From Caldilineae bacterium (GTDB taxonomy: Bacteria > Chloroflexota > Anaerolineae > JAAEKA01): a stretch of 64,000 nucleotides of DNA. The notes under the pieces were generated by a model that did no database searches, was not told the origin of the DNA, and saw only the letters and a list, made by a program, of their open reading frames with translations. The translations under genes and the position numbers were made by a program. Shown here one piece after another: positions 17,382 through 26,700 of this stretch. The stretch's first letter is position 1. Every line of letters starts with the position of its first letter. The stretch spans positions 1-64,000 of the forward strand of contig JACKBK010000002.1 in NCBI GenBank assembly GCA_020634555.1, given 5' to 3'.

Positions 17382-18524
17382 ATGAGCAACAAGCGAGATT
17401 ACTACGAAGTACTGGGCGTGCCGAAGGGCGCGAGCAACGATGAGATCAAGCGCGCCTACCGCCAGCTTGCCCGCCAATATCACCCCGATGTCAACAAGGA
17501 CGCGGACGCCGAGTCGCGCTTCAAGGAGTTGAGCGAGGCCTACGAGGTGTTGAGCAATGCCGAGAAGCGGGCTGCCTATGACCGCTTTGGCCACGCCGGC
17601 ACACAAGGTGGGTTCGGTGGTTTCGGCGGCGGCTTTGGCGACTTCAGCTCGATCTTCGAGGACCTGTTTGCCGGCATGGGCATGGGCGGCGGCCAAACGC
17701 GTCAGGCTCAGCGCGGCCCGCGCCGCGGCGCCGACCTACGCGTCAACCTGACGCTGACCTTCGAGGAAGCGGTGTTCGGCGTCGACAGGGATGTCGAGGT
17801 CACCCGTCTGGAGCAGTGTGCGCGCTGCGTCGGCAGCGGCGCGGAGCCTGGCACCAACCCGCTGCGCTGCCCGCAATGCAACGGCACCGGTGAGGTGCAA
17901 CGCCGCCAGCAAAGCATCTTCGGCACCATTTTGACCTCATCGACCTGTTCACGCTGCAACGGCACCGGCGAAGTTGTGACCACCCCCTGCATCGACTGCC
18001 ACGGCCGCAAGCAGGTCCAAAACACACGCACCCTGACCATCAACGTGCCCGCCGGGGTCGATGACGGCACGCAGATACGGCTGGCCGGCGAAGGCAACCA
18101 GGGCATGTCAGGCGGCCCACCCGGCAATCTGTACGTAGTGCTGACGGTTTTACAACACACGATCTTCCAGCGGCGCGACAACGACATCGTCATGGAGTTG
18201 CCCATCAACATCGCACAAGCTGCACTGGGCGCTGAGATCGAGGTGCCGACGCTGGACGGCAATGCTTTCGTTACAGTGCCGCCGGGAACGCAGAACGGCC
18301 GTGTGCTGCGCCTCAAGGGCAAAGGCGTGCCGCACCTGCGCAAGAACGACCGCCGCGGCGACCAATTGATTGGGATCAAGATCGTCGTGCCAACCCAGCT
18401 CACACCCAACCAGAAGAAGCTGCTGGAGGAACTGGGTGAATCGTTGGGCACGCCGAAGCTGGGCGCGGAGCGCGGCTTCTTCGACAAGATCGCCGACGCG
18501 TTGGGCGACGCGTTCAACGGATAA
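17382..18524 (+). CDS. dnaJ: Type I DnaJ co-chaperone
   Basis: The 380-aa protein has all type I modules. The J domain (residues 4-68) contains the HPD motif that stimulates DnaK. A Gly/Phe-rich linker spans residues ~75-105. The zinc-binding domain has four C-x2-C-x-G-x-G-type repeats (CARCVGSG, CPQCNGTG, CSRCNGTG, CIDCHGRK; residues ~146-210). The C-terminal substrate-binding domains end near residue 375. The first and fourth repeats deviate slightly from the canonical form. No dnaK or grpE is adjacent. The ribosome binding site is a weak GAGA. Confidence 0.95.
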   Translation: MSNKRDYYEVLGVPKGASNDEIKRAYRQLARQYHPDVNKDADAESRFKELSEAYEVLSNAEKRAAYDRFGHAGTQGGFGGFGGGFGDFSSIFEDLFAGMGMGGGQTRQAQRGPRRGADLRVNLTLTFEEAVFGVDRDVEVTRLEQCARCVGSGAEPGTNPLRCPQCNGTGEVQRRQQSIFGTILTSSTCSRCNGTGEVVTTPCIDCHGRKQVQNTRTLTINVPAGVDDGTQIRLAGEGNQGMSGGPPGNLYVVLTVLQHTIFQRRDNDIVMELPINIAQAALGAEIEVPTLDGNAFVTVPPGTQNGRVLRLKGKGVPHLRKNDRRGDQLIGIKIVVPTQLTPNQKKLLEELGESLGTPKLGAERGFFDKIADALGDAFNG

Positions 18525-18526
18525 TT

Positions 18527-18605
18527 CTCCTACTCATCCTCGTACTCGTACTCGTTCGGCTCTCCGAGAAAGAGGAGTACGAGTAGGAGGATGAGTAAGA
18601 GTAGG
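18527..18605. repeat. Pyrimidine/purine inverted repeat after dnaJ
   Basis: CTCCTACTCATCCTCGTACT is mirrored by GAGTACGAGTAGGAGGATGA (18574-18597), giving a long imperfect hairpin between dnaJ and prmA. The internal TACTCG units are repeated. It may act as a terminator, although it lacks a T-run. Confidence 0.6.
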
Positions 18606-18637
18606 ACAGGAAGGAGTACGAACCGGAGCACGCGAAC

Positions 18638-19591
18638 ATGAAATGGACTGAGATCAGCATTACGTGCGACGGCGAGGGTGCGGAGGCGGTGGCTGAGCTA
18701 TTCAACCGCTTCAACAGCCGGCCAGGCGAGGCCGACACCGCTGCTGTGATCGAAGTGGGCGGCTACGACGCGGTGGGCGAACTGGTCACGCCGCTGGTGA
18801 CTGTCCGTACCTACGTCGCCGCCAACGGCGACGACAGCTCGGCCACAGTGCGCCGGATCGAGGAAGGTCTCTGGTTTCTGAGCCGCATCTACACCCTGCC
18901 AGATCCGGTGATTCGCGAACTGGAAGAAGAGGATTGGGCCAACGCGTGGAAGGCCAACTACGCGCCGTTGCCGGTGGGCGAGCGGTTGATCATCGTACCG
19001 GCCTGGCTGGCTGACGGCCAGTCGCTGTCCAGCGCCAGTGGCCGCTTGCCGGTGATCCTCGATCCGGGCATGGCGTTTGGCACCGGTCTGCACCCCAGCA
19101 CCCGGCTGTGCATGGCGGCGCTGGAGCGGGTTGTGCAGCCGGGCGACGCTGTCCTCGATGTGGGGTGCGGCTCAGGCGTGTTGTCCATCGCAGCCGGCCG
19201 GCTGGGTGCGACGTCGATTCTGGCCACCGACATCGACCCCATCGCGGTCGAGGCGACGGTGGAGAACTGCCGGCGTAACGGACTGGCGCATCTCGTCCAG
19301 GCGCGTGCCGGTTCGCTGCCCTCCCGCAATGAGCAGCCTGCCGGCTGGCCGGTCATCGTCGCCAACATCCTGGCCGAGGTGATCGTCCACCTGCTGGACG
19401 AGGGCATGGCGGACCTGCTGGCGGCCGACGGCGTGCTGATCATGAGCGGTATCATCGAGCCGCGGGCGGGTGATGTGCTGGCCGCGCTGGCGCGCCACGG
19501 GTTGCACCTGTTGCAACGAGACGACGAGGGCGATTGGGTAGCGCTGACGGCCGGTCGTAACCAAAGCCAGCGGCCGCGCATCCAACACTGA
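18638..19591 (+). CDS. prmA: Ribosomal protein L11 methyltransferase
   Basis: The product is 317 aa. An N-terminal substrate-recognition region is followed by a linker with DPVIRELEEEDWANAWKANY, matching the PrmA consensus. The SAM-binding motif I is VLDVGCGSGVLSIAAGRLG, post-I is ATDIDPIAVE, and the catalytic-loop motif is VANILAEVI. It trimethylates L11 of the large ribosomal subunit. Co-location with dnaJ is a common arrangement in several phyla. Confidence 0.93.
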   Translation: MKWTEISITCDGEGAEAVAELFNRFNSRPGEADTAAVIEVGGYDAVGELVTPLVTVRTYVAANGDDSSATVRRIEEGLWFLSRIYTLPDPVIRELEEEDWANAWKANYAPLPVGERLIIVPAWLADGQSLSSASGRLPVILDPGMAFGTGLHPSTRLCMAALERVVQPGDAVLDVGCGSGVLSIAAGRLGATSILATDIDPIAVEATVENCRRNGLAHLVQARAGSLPSRNEQPAGWPVIVANILAEVIVHLLDEGMADLLAADGVLIMSGIIEPRAGDVLAALARHGLHLLQRDDEGDWVALTAGRNQSQRPRIQH

Positions 19592-19856
19592 GAACGCTAG
19601 CTCGGCGCGTCGCACGTAAGAGCGTTGCAGCGGGCCGCGTCTCATGAGGAAACGTATTGCGTAATGTTTGATGGCTGTGACTGCTGATAGGCGGGACTTG
19701 TTTGTGAGCGGTGTCGGTTAGTCATTGCCGGGGCGCTTCCGGATCAAGCCACACAAGATGAAACACTGGCGCACAGAGCACAAGCCTTGACGAACTACGC
19801 AATTCGGAACACGAAATACGATACTACAAAACCAAACACAGATCGAGGCAACTCTT

Positions 19857-20870
19857 ATGAGCGACAACAACGTTGAGAAAATGATTATCATCGGCAGCGG
19901 CCCGGCCGGTTTTACGGCAGCGCTGTACACCGCACGCGCCAATCTAAACCCGCTGGTGATCACCGGCAACGAGATCGGCGGTCAGGTGGCCATCACCTAC
20001 GAGGTGGAGAACTACCCCGGCTTCCCCGAGGGTCTGACCGGCCCCGAGATGGTGGAGAAGTTCCAGAAGCAGGCCGAGAAGTTCGGCGCCCGTATCGAAT
20101 ACGACTACGTGAGCAGCGTGGACTTCACCCAGCATCCGTTCACCGTCAGCACCGCCAGCGGCAAGGAGTACCGCGCCGAGTCGGTCATCGTTTCCACCGG
20201 CGCCACCCCGCGCAAGCTGGGCGTCCCTGGCGAGAAGGAATACACCGGGTTCGGCGTCAGCTACTGCGGCACCTGTGACGGTTTCTTCTTCCGCGGCAAG
20301 GAAGTGTTGGTGGTTGGCGGCGGCGACAGCGCGCTGGAAGAGGGCATCTTTCTGACCAAGTTCGCCAACAAGGTCACCGTGATACACCGCCGCGACGAGC
20401 TGCGCGCCAGCAAGATCCTGCAGAACCGCGCATTCAACAACGAGAAGATGGACTTCAAGTGGAGCCATGTGGTCGAGCGCATCAACGCCTCGGGCAGCAA
20501 CGGCAACGGTGCACCGCCCAAGGTTGTCTCGGCGACGTTGCGCAACCTGAAGACCAACGAGGTATACGATTACCCGACCGACGGTGTGTTCATCTTCATC
20601 GGCCACACACCCAACTCACAGTTGTTTGGCGGCCAGCTCGAAATCGACGAATCGGGCTACGTCGTCACCGACAAGCGCATGCACACCAGCGTCCATGGCG
20701 TGTTCGCCGGCGGCGAGATCCAGGACTCTGTGTTCCGCCAGGTCGTGACATCCGCCGGCCAGGGCGCGGCCGCGGCCATGGAAGCCGAGAAGTTTCTGGG
20801 TGAGCTGGAAGCGCAGAGCTACGAAGAAATCGCGGCCGAGCACGGTCACCCGGTGAAGGTGCTCGCATAA
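19857..20870 (+). CDS. trxB: Thioredoxin reductase
   Basis: The 337-aa flavoprotein has the FAD-binding motif IIIGSGPAGFTAALYTARA at the N-terminus and the redox motif SYCGTCDG (C-x2-C; CATC is more usual). The NADPH-binding motif is VVGGGDSALEEGIFL, and the C-terminal FAD motif is GVFAGGEIQDSVFRQVVTSAGQG. It reduces thioredoxin with NADPH. A C-terminal tail of ~20 residues extends past the usual end. The 265 bp upstream (19592-19856) hold no gene that I can see. A strong terminator follows. Confidence 0.93.
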   Translation: MSDNNVEKMIIIGSGPAGFTAALYTARANLNPLVITGNEIGGQVAITYEVENYPGFPEGLTGPEMVEKFQKQAEKFGARIEYDYVSSVDFTQHPFTVSTASGKEYRAESVIVSTGATPRKLGVPGEKEYTGFGVSYCGTCDGFFFRGKEVLVVGGGDSALEEGIFLTKFANKVTVIHRRDELRASKILQNRAFNNEKMDFKWSHVVERINASGSNGNGAPPKVVSATLRNLKTNEVYDYPTDGVFIFIGHTPNSQLFGGQLEIDESGYVVTDKRMHTSVHGVFAGGEIQDSVFRQVVTSAGQGAAAAMEAEKFLGELEAQSYEEIAAEHGHPVKVLA

Positions 20871-20898
20871 CTTCACGCCCACAAATAAGAAGAACAGA

Positions 20899-20931
20899 AG
20901 CTCCAGGGTTGACCCTGGGGCTTTTTCTTTT
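20899..20931 (+). terminator. Intrinsic terminator after trxB
   Basis: The stem AGCTCCAGGGT / ACCCTGGGGCT with a short loop is followed by TTTTTCTTTT. It is 28 bp after the trxB stop and closes the upstream transcription unit just before the strong promoter of the giant-protein operon. Confidence 0.9.
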
Positions 20932-20943
20932 CCCGCAAAGGTA

Positions 20944-20972
20944 TTGACAAGGGCCAAAGCCGTTGGTATAAT
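20944..20972 (+). promoter_or_regulatory. Perfect consensus promoter of the giant-protein operon
   Basis: TTGACA (20944-20949), a 17-bp spacer and TATAAT (20967-20972), both hexamers perfect. With the terminator just upstream, it isolates the 21-36 kb cluster as its own transcription unit. Such a promoter suggests strong, housekeeping-sigma expression. Confidence 0.88.
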
Positions 20973-21270
20973 CTCAGCGTCCATTCTTTGAATTACACTT
21001 ATTCGACAATCGCACCGTGTGCCGCAACGGCATAGGTGCTGCCCCAGAAACACTCAAACCTATCGAGCTGCAGCTAAGCAAGCGTCTGTCAATCAGTTGC
21101 TGCTTTGGCCGGTCTCCTGACCGAGCCAACGTATGGACTACTGTGATAGACACGTCCAAAGGCTGCTGCTTGCACCAGCATCGGGATGCCTCGCTCCGGG
21201 GAGCGCATCTACCTCAATTCATACAAGTTGGATTGTGCCAGCTACCTGATCGCCCACAGGAGGCTCTGCC
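20973..21270 (+). promoter_or_regulatory. Untranslated leader of the giant-protein operon
   Basis: Nearly 300 nt lie between the promoter and the first start codon, with no convincing small gene. It contains one partial arm of the 52-bp palindrome family (21107-21130) and, at the end, a clear AGGAGG site for the phosphatase gene. No known riboswitch recognised. Confidence 0.5.
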
Positions 21271-23727
21271 ATGGCTCTCGCCGTTCCTGCCTACGATCCC
21301 AATACGTTGCCTGTGATTCTGTGCGGGCCTATCGTTCGCCGTCTTACCCGCAACCAGGTATCGGTATGGGTAGCGCTTTCGGTCGGTGACCCGATTACGC
21401 TGCACGTGCGGCGCCAGAACGATGCCGGGGAACAGACGGATACTGTAACGCCTACCCGCATCGGCCGGCATGTGTTTCTTGCGGTGATGACGGTCAACGG
21501 CGTCGACGGCGCGACCAATGACCAGTTTGTCACAGGCGGCCTCTACGAATACTGGATCGACTCGCCCACGTGGCCGGCTGATCCAGCCCGCCGGCCAAAT
21601 TGGGCCGACTTCACACTTCCGGGCGAGCTTTTGCCCACGTTCATGGGGCTGCCAGGCTCGCTGGACGACATCATTCTCTTCCACGGGTCCTGCCGCCGCG
21701 CCAAGGGGGACCGCAGAGACGGGTTGGCTGAAGGGTATCGCCGCATGGTGCATGAACCCGCCCAACGTCCGCACCTGCTTATTCTGTCGGGGGATCAGAT
21801 CTACGCCGACGAGGTCTCATCCACACATATGCTGGTGCTGCGGGGAATCGCCGATGACCTGTTCGGCATCGACGAATTCGGCGGCATCCAGCCCGGCACT
21901 GAAAAGGTCTTCAATGGGCTGGGCAACTGTCCCGTAATTCCCGGCACGGGGACACCCAAGATCGCAGGCCGCTCGGAACGTTCCCTGGAAATCGGTATGA
22001 CCGTCGCCGAAAAGGATCACTTGTGGACGTTGGCTGAATTCTATGGCACCTATCTCACCGTTTGGTCCGATGTTCTCTGGCCCGATCCGCTGCCCGCCTG
22101 GGACCCATCGGAGACCGGCCTCGTTCGCCACAAAGATCCTGCCGCCAGTCCATCCTACGGCGCGGATGAACACGACTGGAACATGGAGAACTTCAAGCTC
22201 GACAACCTGGTGGATACCATGCCGCAGGTGCGCAAGCTACTGGCCAACACGCCGACCCTGATGGTCTTCGATGACCACGAGGCAACGGACGACTGGAACC
22301 TGGACTATCTGGTTTCGAAGGGCGTCTACAACAATCCGCAGGGTTCCAGGGTGATAACCAATGCCCTGCTGGCCTACCTGCTGTTTCAGCATTGGGGCAA
22401 CCGGCCAGACCGTTTCCAGCAGGCAAACTCGCCGGAAGCGAAAGCTCTGGCGGCAGCGACCTGGCAAAACGACCCCGACTTCCACCCCGTCGATCGAGCC
22501 GCAGCATTGTTCAACGATCCGCTTGCGTTGGGTAGCCTGCTGGGCGTTCCACCTAGCGTCCCCAGCGAAGCCAACTTTGACCAGGTGAACGGCTTCGACC
22601 TGCGCTCCAACCTGGACCCGGCCGTCACGATCCGCTACGACTTCAGGCTGGGAGCGGCGGATGGCTATCCCTTCAACCTCGTGATTCTGGACGAGCGCAC
22701 GGCGCGTCATATGCCGGGAACAACACGCCAGGATCGCCCGGGACGGGTTGCAAATTGGGCGCTGGACCTGATGTGGCCGGCTCCGCAGGGCAACGAGGCC
22801 GACACGCCGACCGTACTGATCGCGCCGGCGCCGGTGCTCGGCCTGCATGTCATCGAGCACATATTGCAGCCGATCTTCGCTCTGCAGGAGGGCGGCGAAC
22901 GCAAGCGCGAGTATGAGGGTTGGAGCGGCCACACGCCGACCTTCGAATACCTCCTGGAACGCATCAGCCAATGGCGGCGGGTAGTGATCCTGTCGGGCGA
23001 TGTCCACTTCGGCTACACCCACACACTGACCTACAGCAAGCCGGCCAACGCTTCTCCCGCAATGGCCGTCCAGTTTGTCGCCAGTTCGTTCAAATACGTG
23101 ATGGCCAACACCCTCAAGCTGCACGTGCTGGGCGACCTTACCCAGAAGTTGGGGGTGGTGCGGCGCCGGACTTTCTTCGGCTATTCCCAACTCACGGGCC
23201 AGCAGGCAGCGTTGCTACAATCTCCCCCGGCGTCCGGTAGCCGTTTGGCCTATGACTCCATCGCCGATCTGGCGCTAGGCCGGGTGGTGCGCCATTCGCT
23301 CGAGCCACCGGCTGTAATCGAAGAGGACATCGCGCTGGCCTATTCGACCACCGATCCGCAGCCCAATGATTTCGAGAACCCCGACTGGGTGTACACCATC
23401 GAGCATGTTGCCGACCAACGTACACCCGTGTTGCCCGACACGCTGCCGCCGCATATCGATGGTCCTGTCAGCCTGGCCGCGGCGCTCCCCAGCCCATGGC
23501 ACGGCTGGAATGCCGACAACTCCGCCACCATGGTGCGCGCGCTGCGGGCTTCGGATCTCCACCAGATTGGTCGGGTCTTCACCGGCTTGCCTGTTCTGGC
23601 GCGCATCACCTTTTCCCAAGCCGCAACGTTGACCAGCAAGCAGGAGCTGTTCATCAGCGCCGGCAACGACGAGTCCGAAGGGTTCGTGGTCACAAATGTC
23701 ACTGAGGTCGATCTGGGCAGCGGCTAG
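21271..23727 (+). CDS. PhoD-like metallophosphatase without signal peptide
   Basis: The product is 818 aa. An N-terminal beta domain (residues ~15-105) precedes a PhoD/alkaline phosphatase D-type catalytic domain. Its metal-binding blocks are visible: FHGSCRRAKGD (~137), LSGDQIYADE (~172), FDDHEATDDWNLD (~333) and LSGDVHFGYTH (~574). PhoD enzymes are phosphomono/diesterases that normally leave the cell by the Tat route. This one has no Tat or Sec signal and begins MALAVPAYDPN. About 170 residues after the last motif are unassigned and may be a second domain. The start ATG has an AGGAGG site. It is the first gene of the giant-protein operon, 54 bp ahead of the next. Confidence 0.8.
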   Translation: MALAVPAYDPNTLPVILCGPIVRRLTRNQVSVWVALSVGDPITLHVRRQNDAGEQTDTVTPTRIGRHVFLAVMTVNGVDGATNDQFVTGGLYEYWIDSPTWPADPARRPNWADFTLPGELLPTFMGLPGSLDDIILFHGSCRRAKGDRRDGLAEGYRRMVHEPAQRPHLLILSGDQIYADEVSSTHMLVLRGIADDLFGIDEFGGIQPGTEKVFNGLGNCPVIPGTGTPKIAGRSERSLEIGMTVAEKDHLWTLAEFYGTYLTVWSDVLWPDPLPAWDPSETGLVRHKDPAASPSYGADEHDWNMENFKLDNLVDTMPQVRKLLANTPTLMVFDDHEATDDWNLDYLVSKGVYNNPQGSRVITNALLAYLLFQHWGNRPDRFQQANSPEAKALAAATWQNDPDFHPVDRAAALFNDPLALGSLLGVPPSVPSEANFDQVNGFDLRSNLDPAVTIRYDFRLGAADGYPFNLVILDERTARHMPGTTRQDRPGRVANWALDLMWPAPQGNEADTPTVLIAPAPVLGLHVIEHILQPIFALQEGGERKREYEGWSGHTPTFEYLLERISQWRRVVILSGDVHFGYTHTLTYSKPANASPAMAVQFVASSFKYVMANTLKLHVLGDLTQKLGVVRRRTFFGYSQLTGQQAALLQSPPASGSRLAYDSIADLALGRVVRHSLEPPAVIEEDIALAYSTTDPQPNDFENPDWVYTIEHVADQRTPVLPDTLPPHIDGPVSLAAALPSPWHGWNADNSATMVRALRASDLHQIGRVFTGLPVLARITFSQAATLTSKQELFISAGNDESEGFVVTNVTEVDLGSG

Positions 23728-23744
23728 CAGCGTTTCGTACCGGC

Positions 23745-23770
23745 AAAGTCTTTTCAAACAGCTTGTGAGA
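23745..23770. repeat. Fragment of a GTTTGAAAG-ended element
   Basis: AAAGTCTTTTCAAACAGCTT plus TGAGA matches the right end of the inverted-repeat element at 61181-61205, apart from a few bases. It sits between the first two genes of the giant-protein operon. Confidence 0.5.
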
Positions 23771-23781
23771 GGCATACGCGC

Positions 23782-26700
23782 ATGGCAGACGATTTTATCA
23801 GCGTATTTACCGACCTGATACGTGCTACCCTGGAAGCGCCCTGGGATCCTGACGAGCCGGTCGCGGACGAGTCGTGGACCGAGGTATGGGACTCTGTCGA
23901 TCAACTGGAAGCCAAGGCGCAACAGGCCGTCAGTGCGGCCGATACTCTGGCTTGGGCCGGGTTCGTCATCGAGTGGCGCAGCCAGTTTCTCGCGCTGGCC
24001 GAAGCCATCGTAACGCGCCGCGGTACCGACACACAACATGCGGTCGAAGACCTGCTTGTGCGCGCCATGCAGGAGCGCATGCCGCGCCTCGCCAGTGTGC
24101 TGACCCTGCTGGGTGTGATCATCGCCATTCCCGACGCCCAGGCGCCAGGCGAGGTTCGCTACGACCTTGACTGGGAGGGTGTGCTCGAGTTGCTTGTTGA
24201 TGCAGCCGCCTGGCTTACAGACAAGATTCTGGATGGCCTGGGTCTCACCGACCCGGATACTGATCAAAACGGCGACCCGCCGCCGGACCAGGACACCGGG
24301 TCAGTGCCATCTGTGATCGGCGCGCTGGGCTTGATGGCGCCGCATACGATCCCGATGATCTTCAGCGGCGACCTGAAGGTGGCGCCGGTGCCCTTCCCGC
24401 CGACGCAAAGCGACCCTGGTCACGTCTGGACCCAGTTCCGTGACAAGTCCCGCGAGTGGGTAAACTTCACGCTGATCCGCAAGCCCGACACGCCGCTGCC
24501 CCCCGACGACCCGGTACAGAAGGACCGCCATCTCTTCGGGCTTGTCAGCGACGCCGATCCCGACAAGACATTTACCTTTGCGCTGCGTTCCAAACGCTAC
24601 AAGAACCAGTCCGGCGACTGGGTGTCCGATTTCGAGGTCTGGCTGATGTTCGTCCCCGAGGAGGAGGAATTCCGCCTCCCGGACGAGGGACGGCGCTACC
24701 TGCGCATTGCCCCGGCAACGCTGATGGGCTTTGGCTACGACGGCGGCGCGGCAACCTGGCGCTCGTTCATCGATCCCAACAGCCAGTTCCTGCCGCCAAG
24801 ACCGGATGATCCGGCGGTCATCGAGTTCGTCAACGAGGACATCGCCGGCCAGCCTGACATCCTGATCGGCTCGCTGCACGACTCCCATCTTGTCGTGCGT
24901 GACATCGGCGCGTGGCTCAAACTCTACCAGGATGAGCCATTTTTCGAGGCAGGCGTCAAGCTGCATGGCCTGTCCATGCTGCTCATGCCCAGCGTCTTTG
25001 GCCCGGTCAATAAGTTCCTGCGCGACGGCATTCACCTGGACCTGGACCTGGACATCAGCTTCGTCAACGGCGTCGGCCTGACCATGAACCGCGCCGGCGG
25101 GCTGGAGGCGCTCTGGGTCTTCAACATTGGCATATGGGGCATCACGCTCCACAGCGTCCGGCTGGTGGGCGAGGCCAAGACTATCACCGTGACCAACCCG
25201 GACGGCAGCACCAGCAAACAACTGCGCTGGCGGGTCGCCCTGCGCCTGCACTTCTCGGTCGAGTTGTGGAAGTTCCTCCTCGTGGTGGACGGCGCCGGCG
25301 CCTGGTTTGGCCTCTGGGGTGGCAGCGACCCCGACGCGTGGGGCATCGATCCCTGGCTGGGCATCGGCATCGGCATCGAGGACGACAACATCCAGGGCGG
25401 CGGCTTCCTGAGCCGCTATGACGGCGTAGCGCCGGTGGTGGAGGAGTTCAGCGGGCTGGTCTACCTCAAGATAGGCACGTTCGAGGTGCTGGCCTTCGCC
25501 ATCTACAAGACGATGGAGGACGGCACCGATTCGTTCATCATGGTGCTGGGCACGCGCTTCCAGCCCGGCATCACGCTGCCCTACGGCCTGCAACTGCAAG
25601 GGGTCGGCGGGCTGATCGCAATCAACCGGCGGGCGGATACCGACCGGCTCTGGCAGCGCCTCACCATTGGCACCATCGGCACGATCCTCACGGCCGATGA
25701 CCCGGTCAAGAACGCGCCCATCATCCTCGGCGACCTGGACTATCTGTTCCCGGTCACCAGCGGTGTGCACCTCTTTGGCCCAACCTTCAGCTTCCTGTGG
25801 CTCAAGCAGGTCAAGTTCGACATCGCAGTAATCGCCGAAATCGCCACCAGCGGCAACGCCTACGGCACGGCCGGCGTGACCAAGCTGGTGGTGCTGGGGA
25901 CCGCGCGCCTGGAACGCAAGGCAAGCAACCGCAAACTGCTGGACATCACCCTCAACCTGGTCGGCATCCTGGATTCGGTCAAGAACTTGCTGGCTATCGA
26001 TGCTGTACTGCACAAATCCAAGGTTCTGGAGATCTTCAAGGCAACCGGAACAGCGGCAGTGCGCATGTCCTGGGGGTCTCGCCCCTATTTGATGGTGACT
26101 GTCGGCGGGTTCCATCCCAAGTTCAACCCGGAGCCGGCTGTGTTCCCCAAGCTGGACCGCGTCGGACTGGCCTATGTTGGCAAGTTCAAGGACGACCTGA
26201 CGCTGCGAGCCGAGGCATATCTGGCCGTCACGTCCAACTCGATCCAGGCCGGTCTCAAGGTCGAGGCGCGCGTCAAGAAAGGCAAGCTGGTCGCCGAGGG
26301 CATCCTGGTCATCGACGCCCTCATCCAGTTCGTTCCTTTCTACTTCGACGTCGCGATCAGCGTCAAGGTCGGGGTGCGCTACGGTTCACGCACCATTGCC
26401 GGCGTCACGCTGGTCGGTGGTATCTCCGGCCCTGGCCCGGTGACCATCTATGGCAAGTTCTGCATCGAGATCCTGTTCTTCGATCTTTGCTGGAGCGGCA
26501 GCTTCAGCTTCGGCAACCCGGTGACCCAGATCCTGGAGACCGTAGCAAGCCTGCTGGATGCCCTCCTGCCCGAACTGGAAGCGCCCGGGAACCTGGAATC
26601 CGACGGCGCCGACGACCGCCTCGTGATCATCAACACTGCGACGGTGGAAAACGGCGTCCCGGTGCTGCCGCCCACCGGCGGGTTGGTCTGGACGCAGCAG

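Noticed and set aside
24301..26115. 604-residue minus-strand frame inside the DUF6603-like gene
   Set aside because: The sense strand has the operon context, ribosome binding site and family-like motifs; the antisense product is Gln/His/Ala-rich and featureless.
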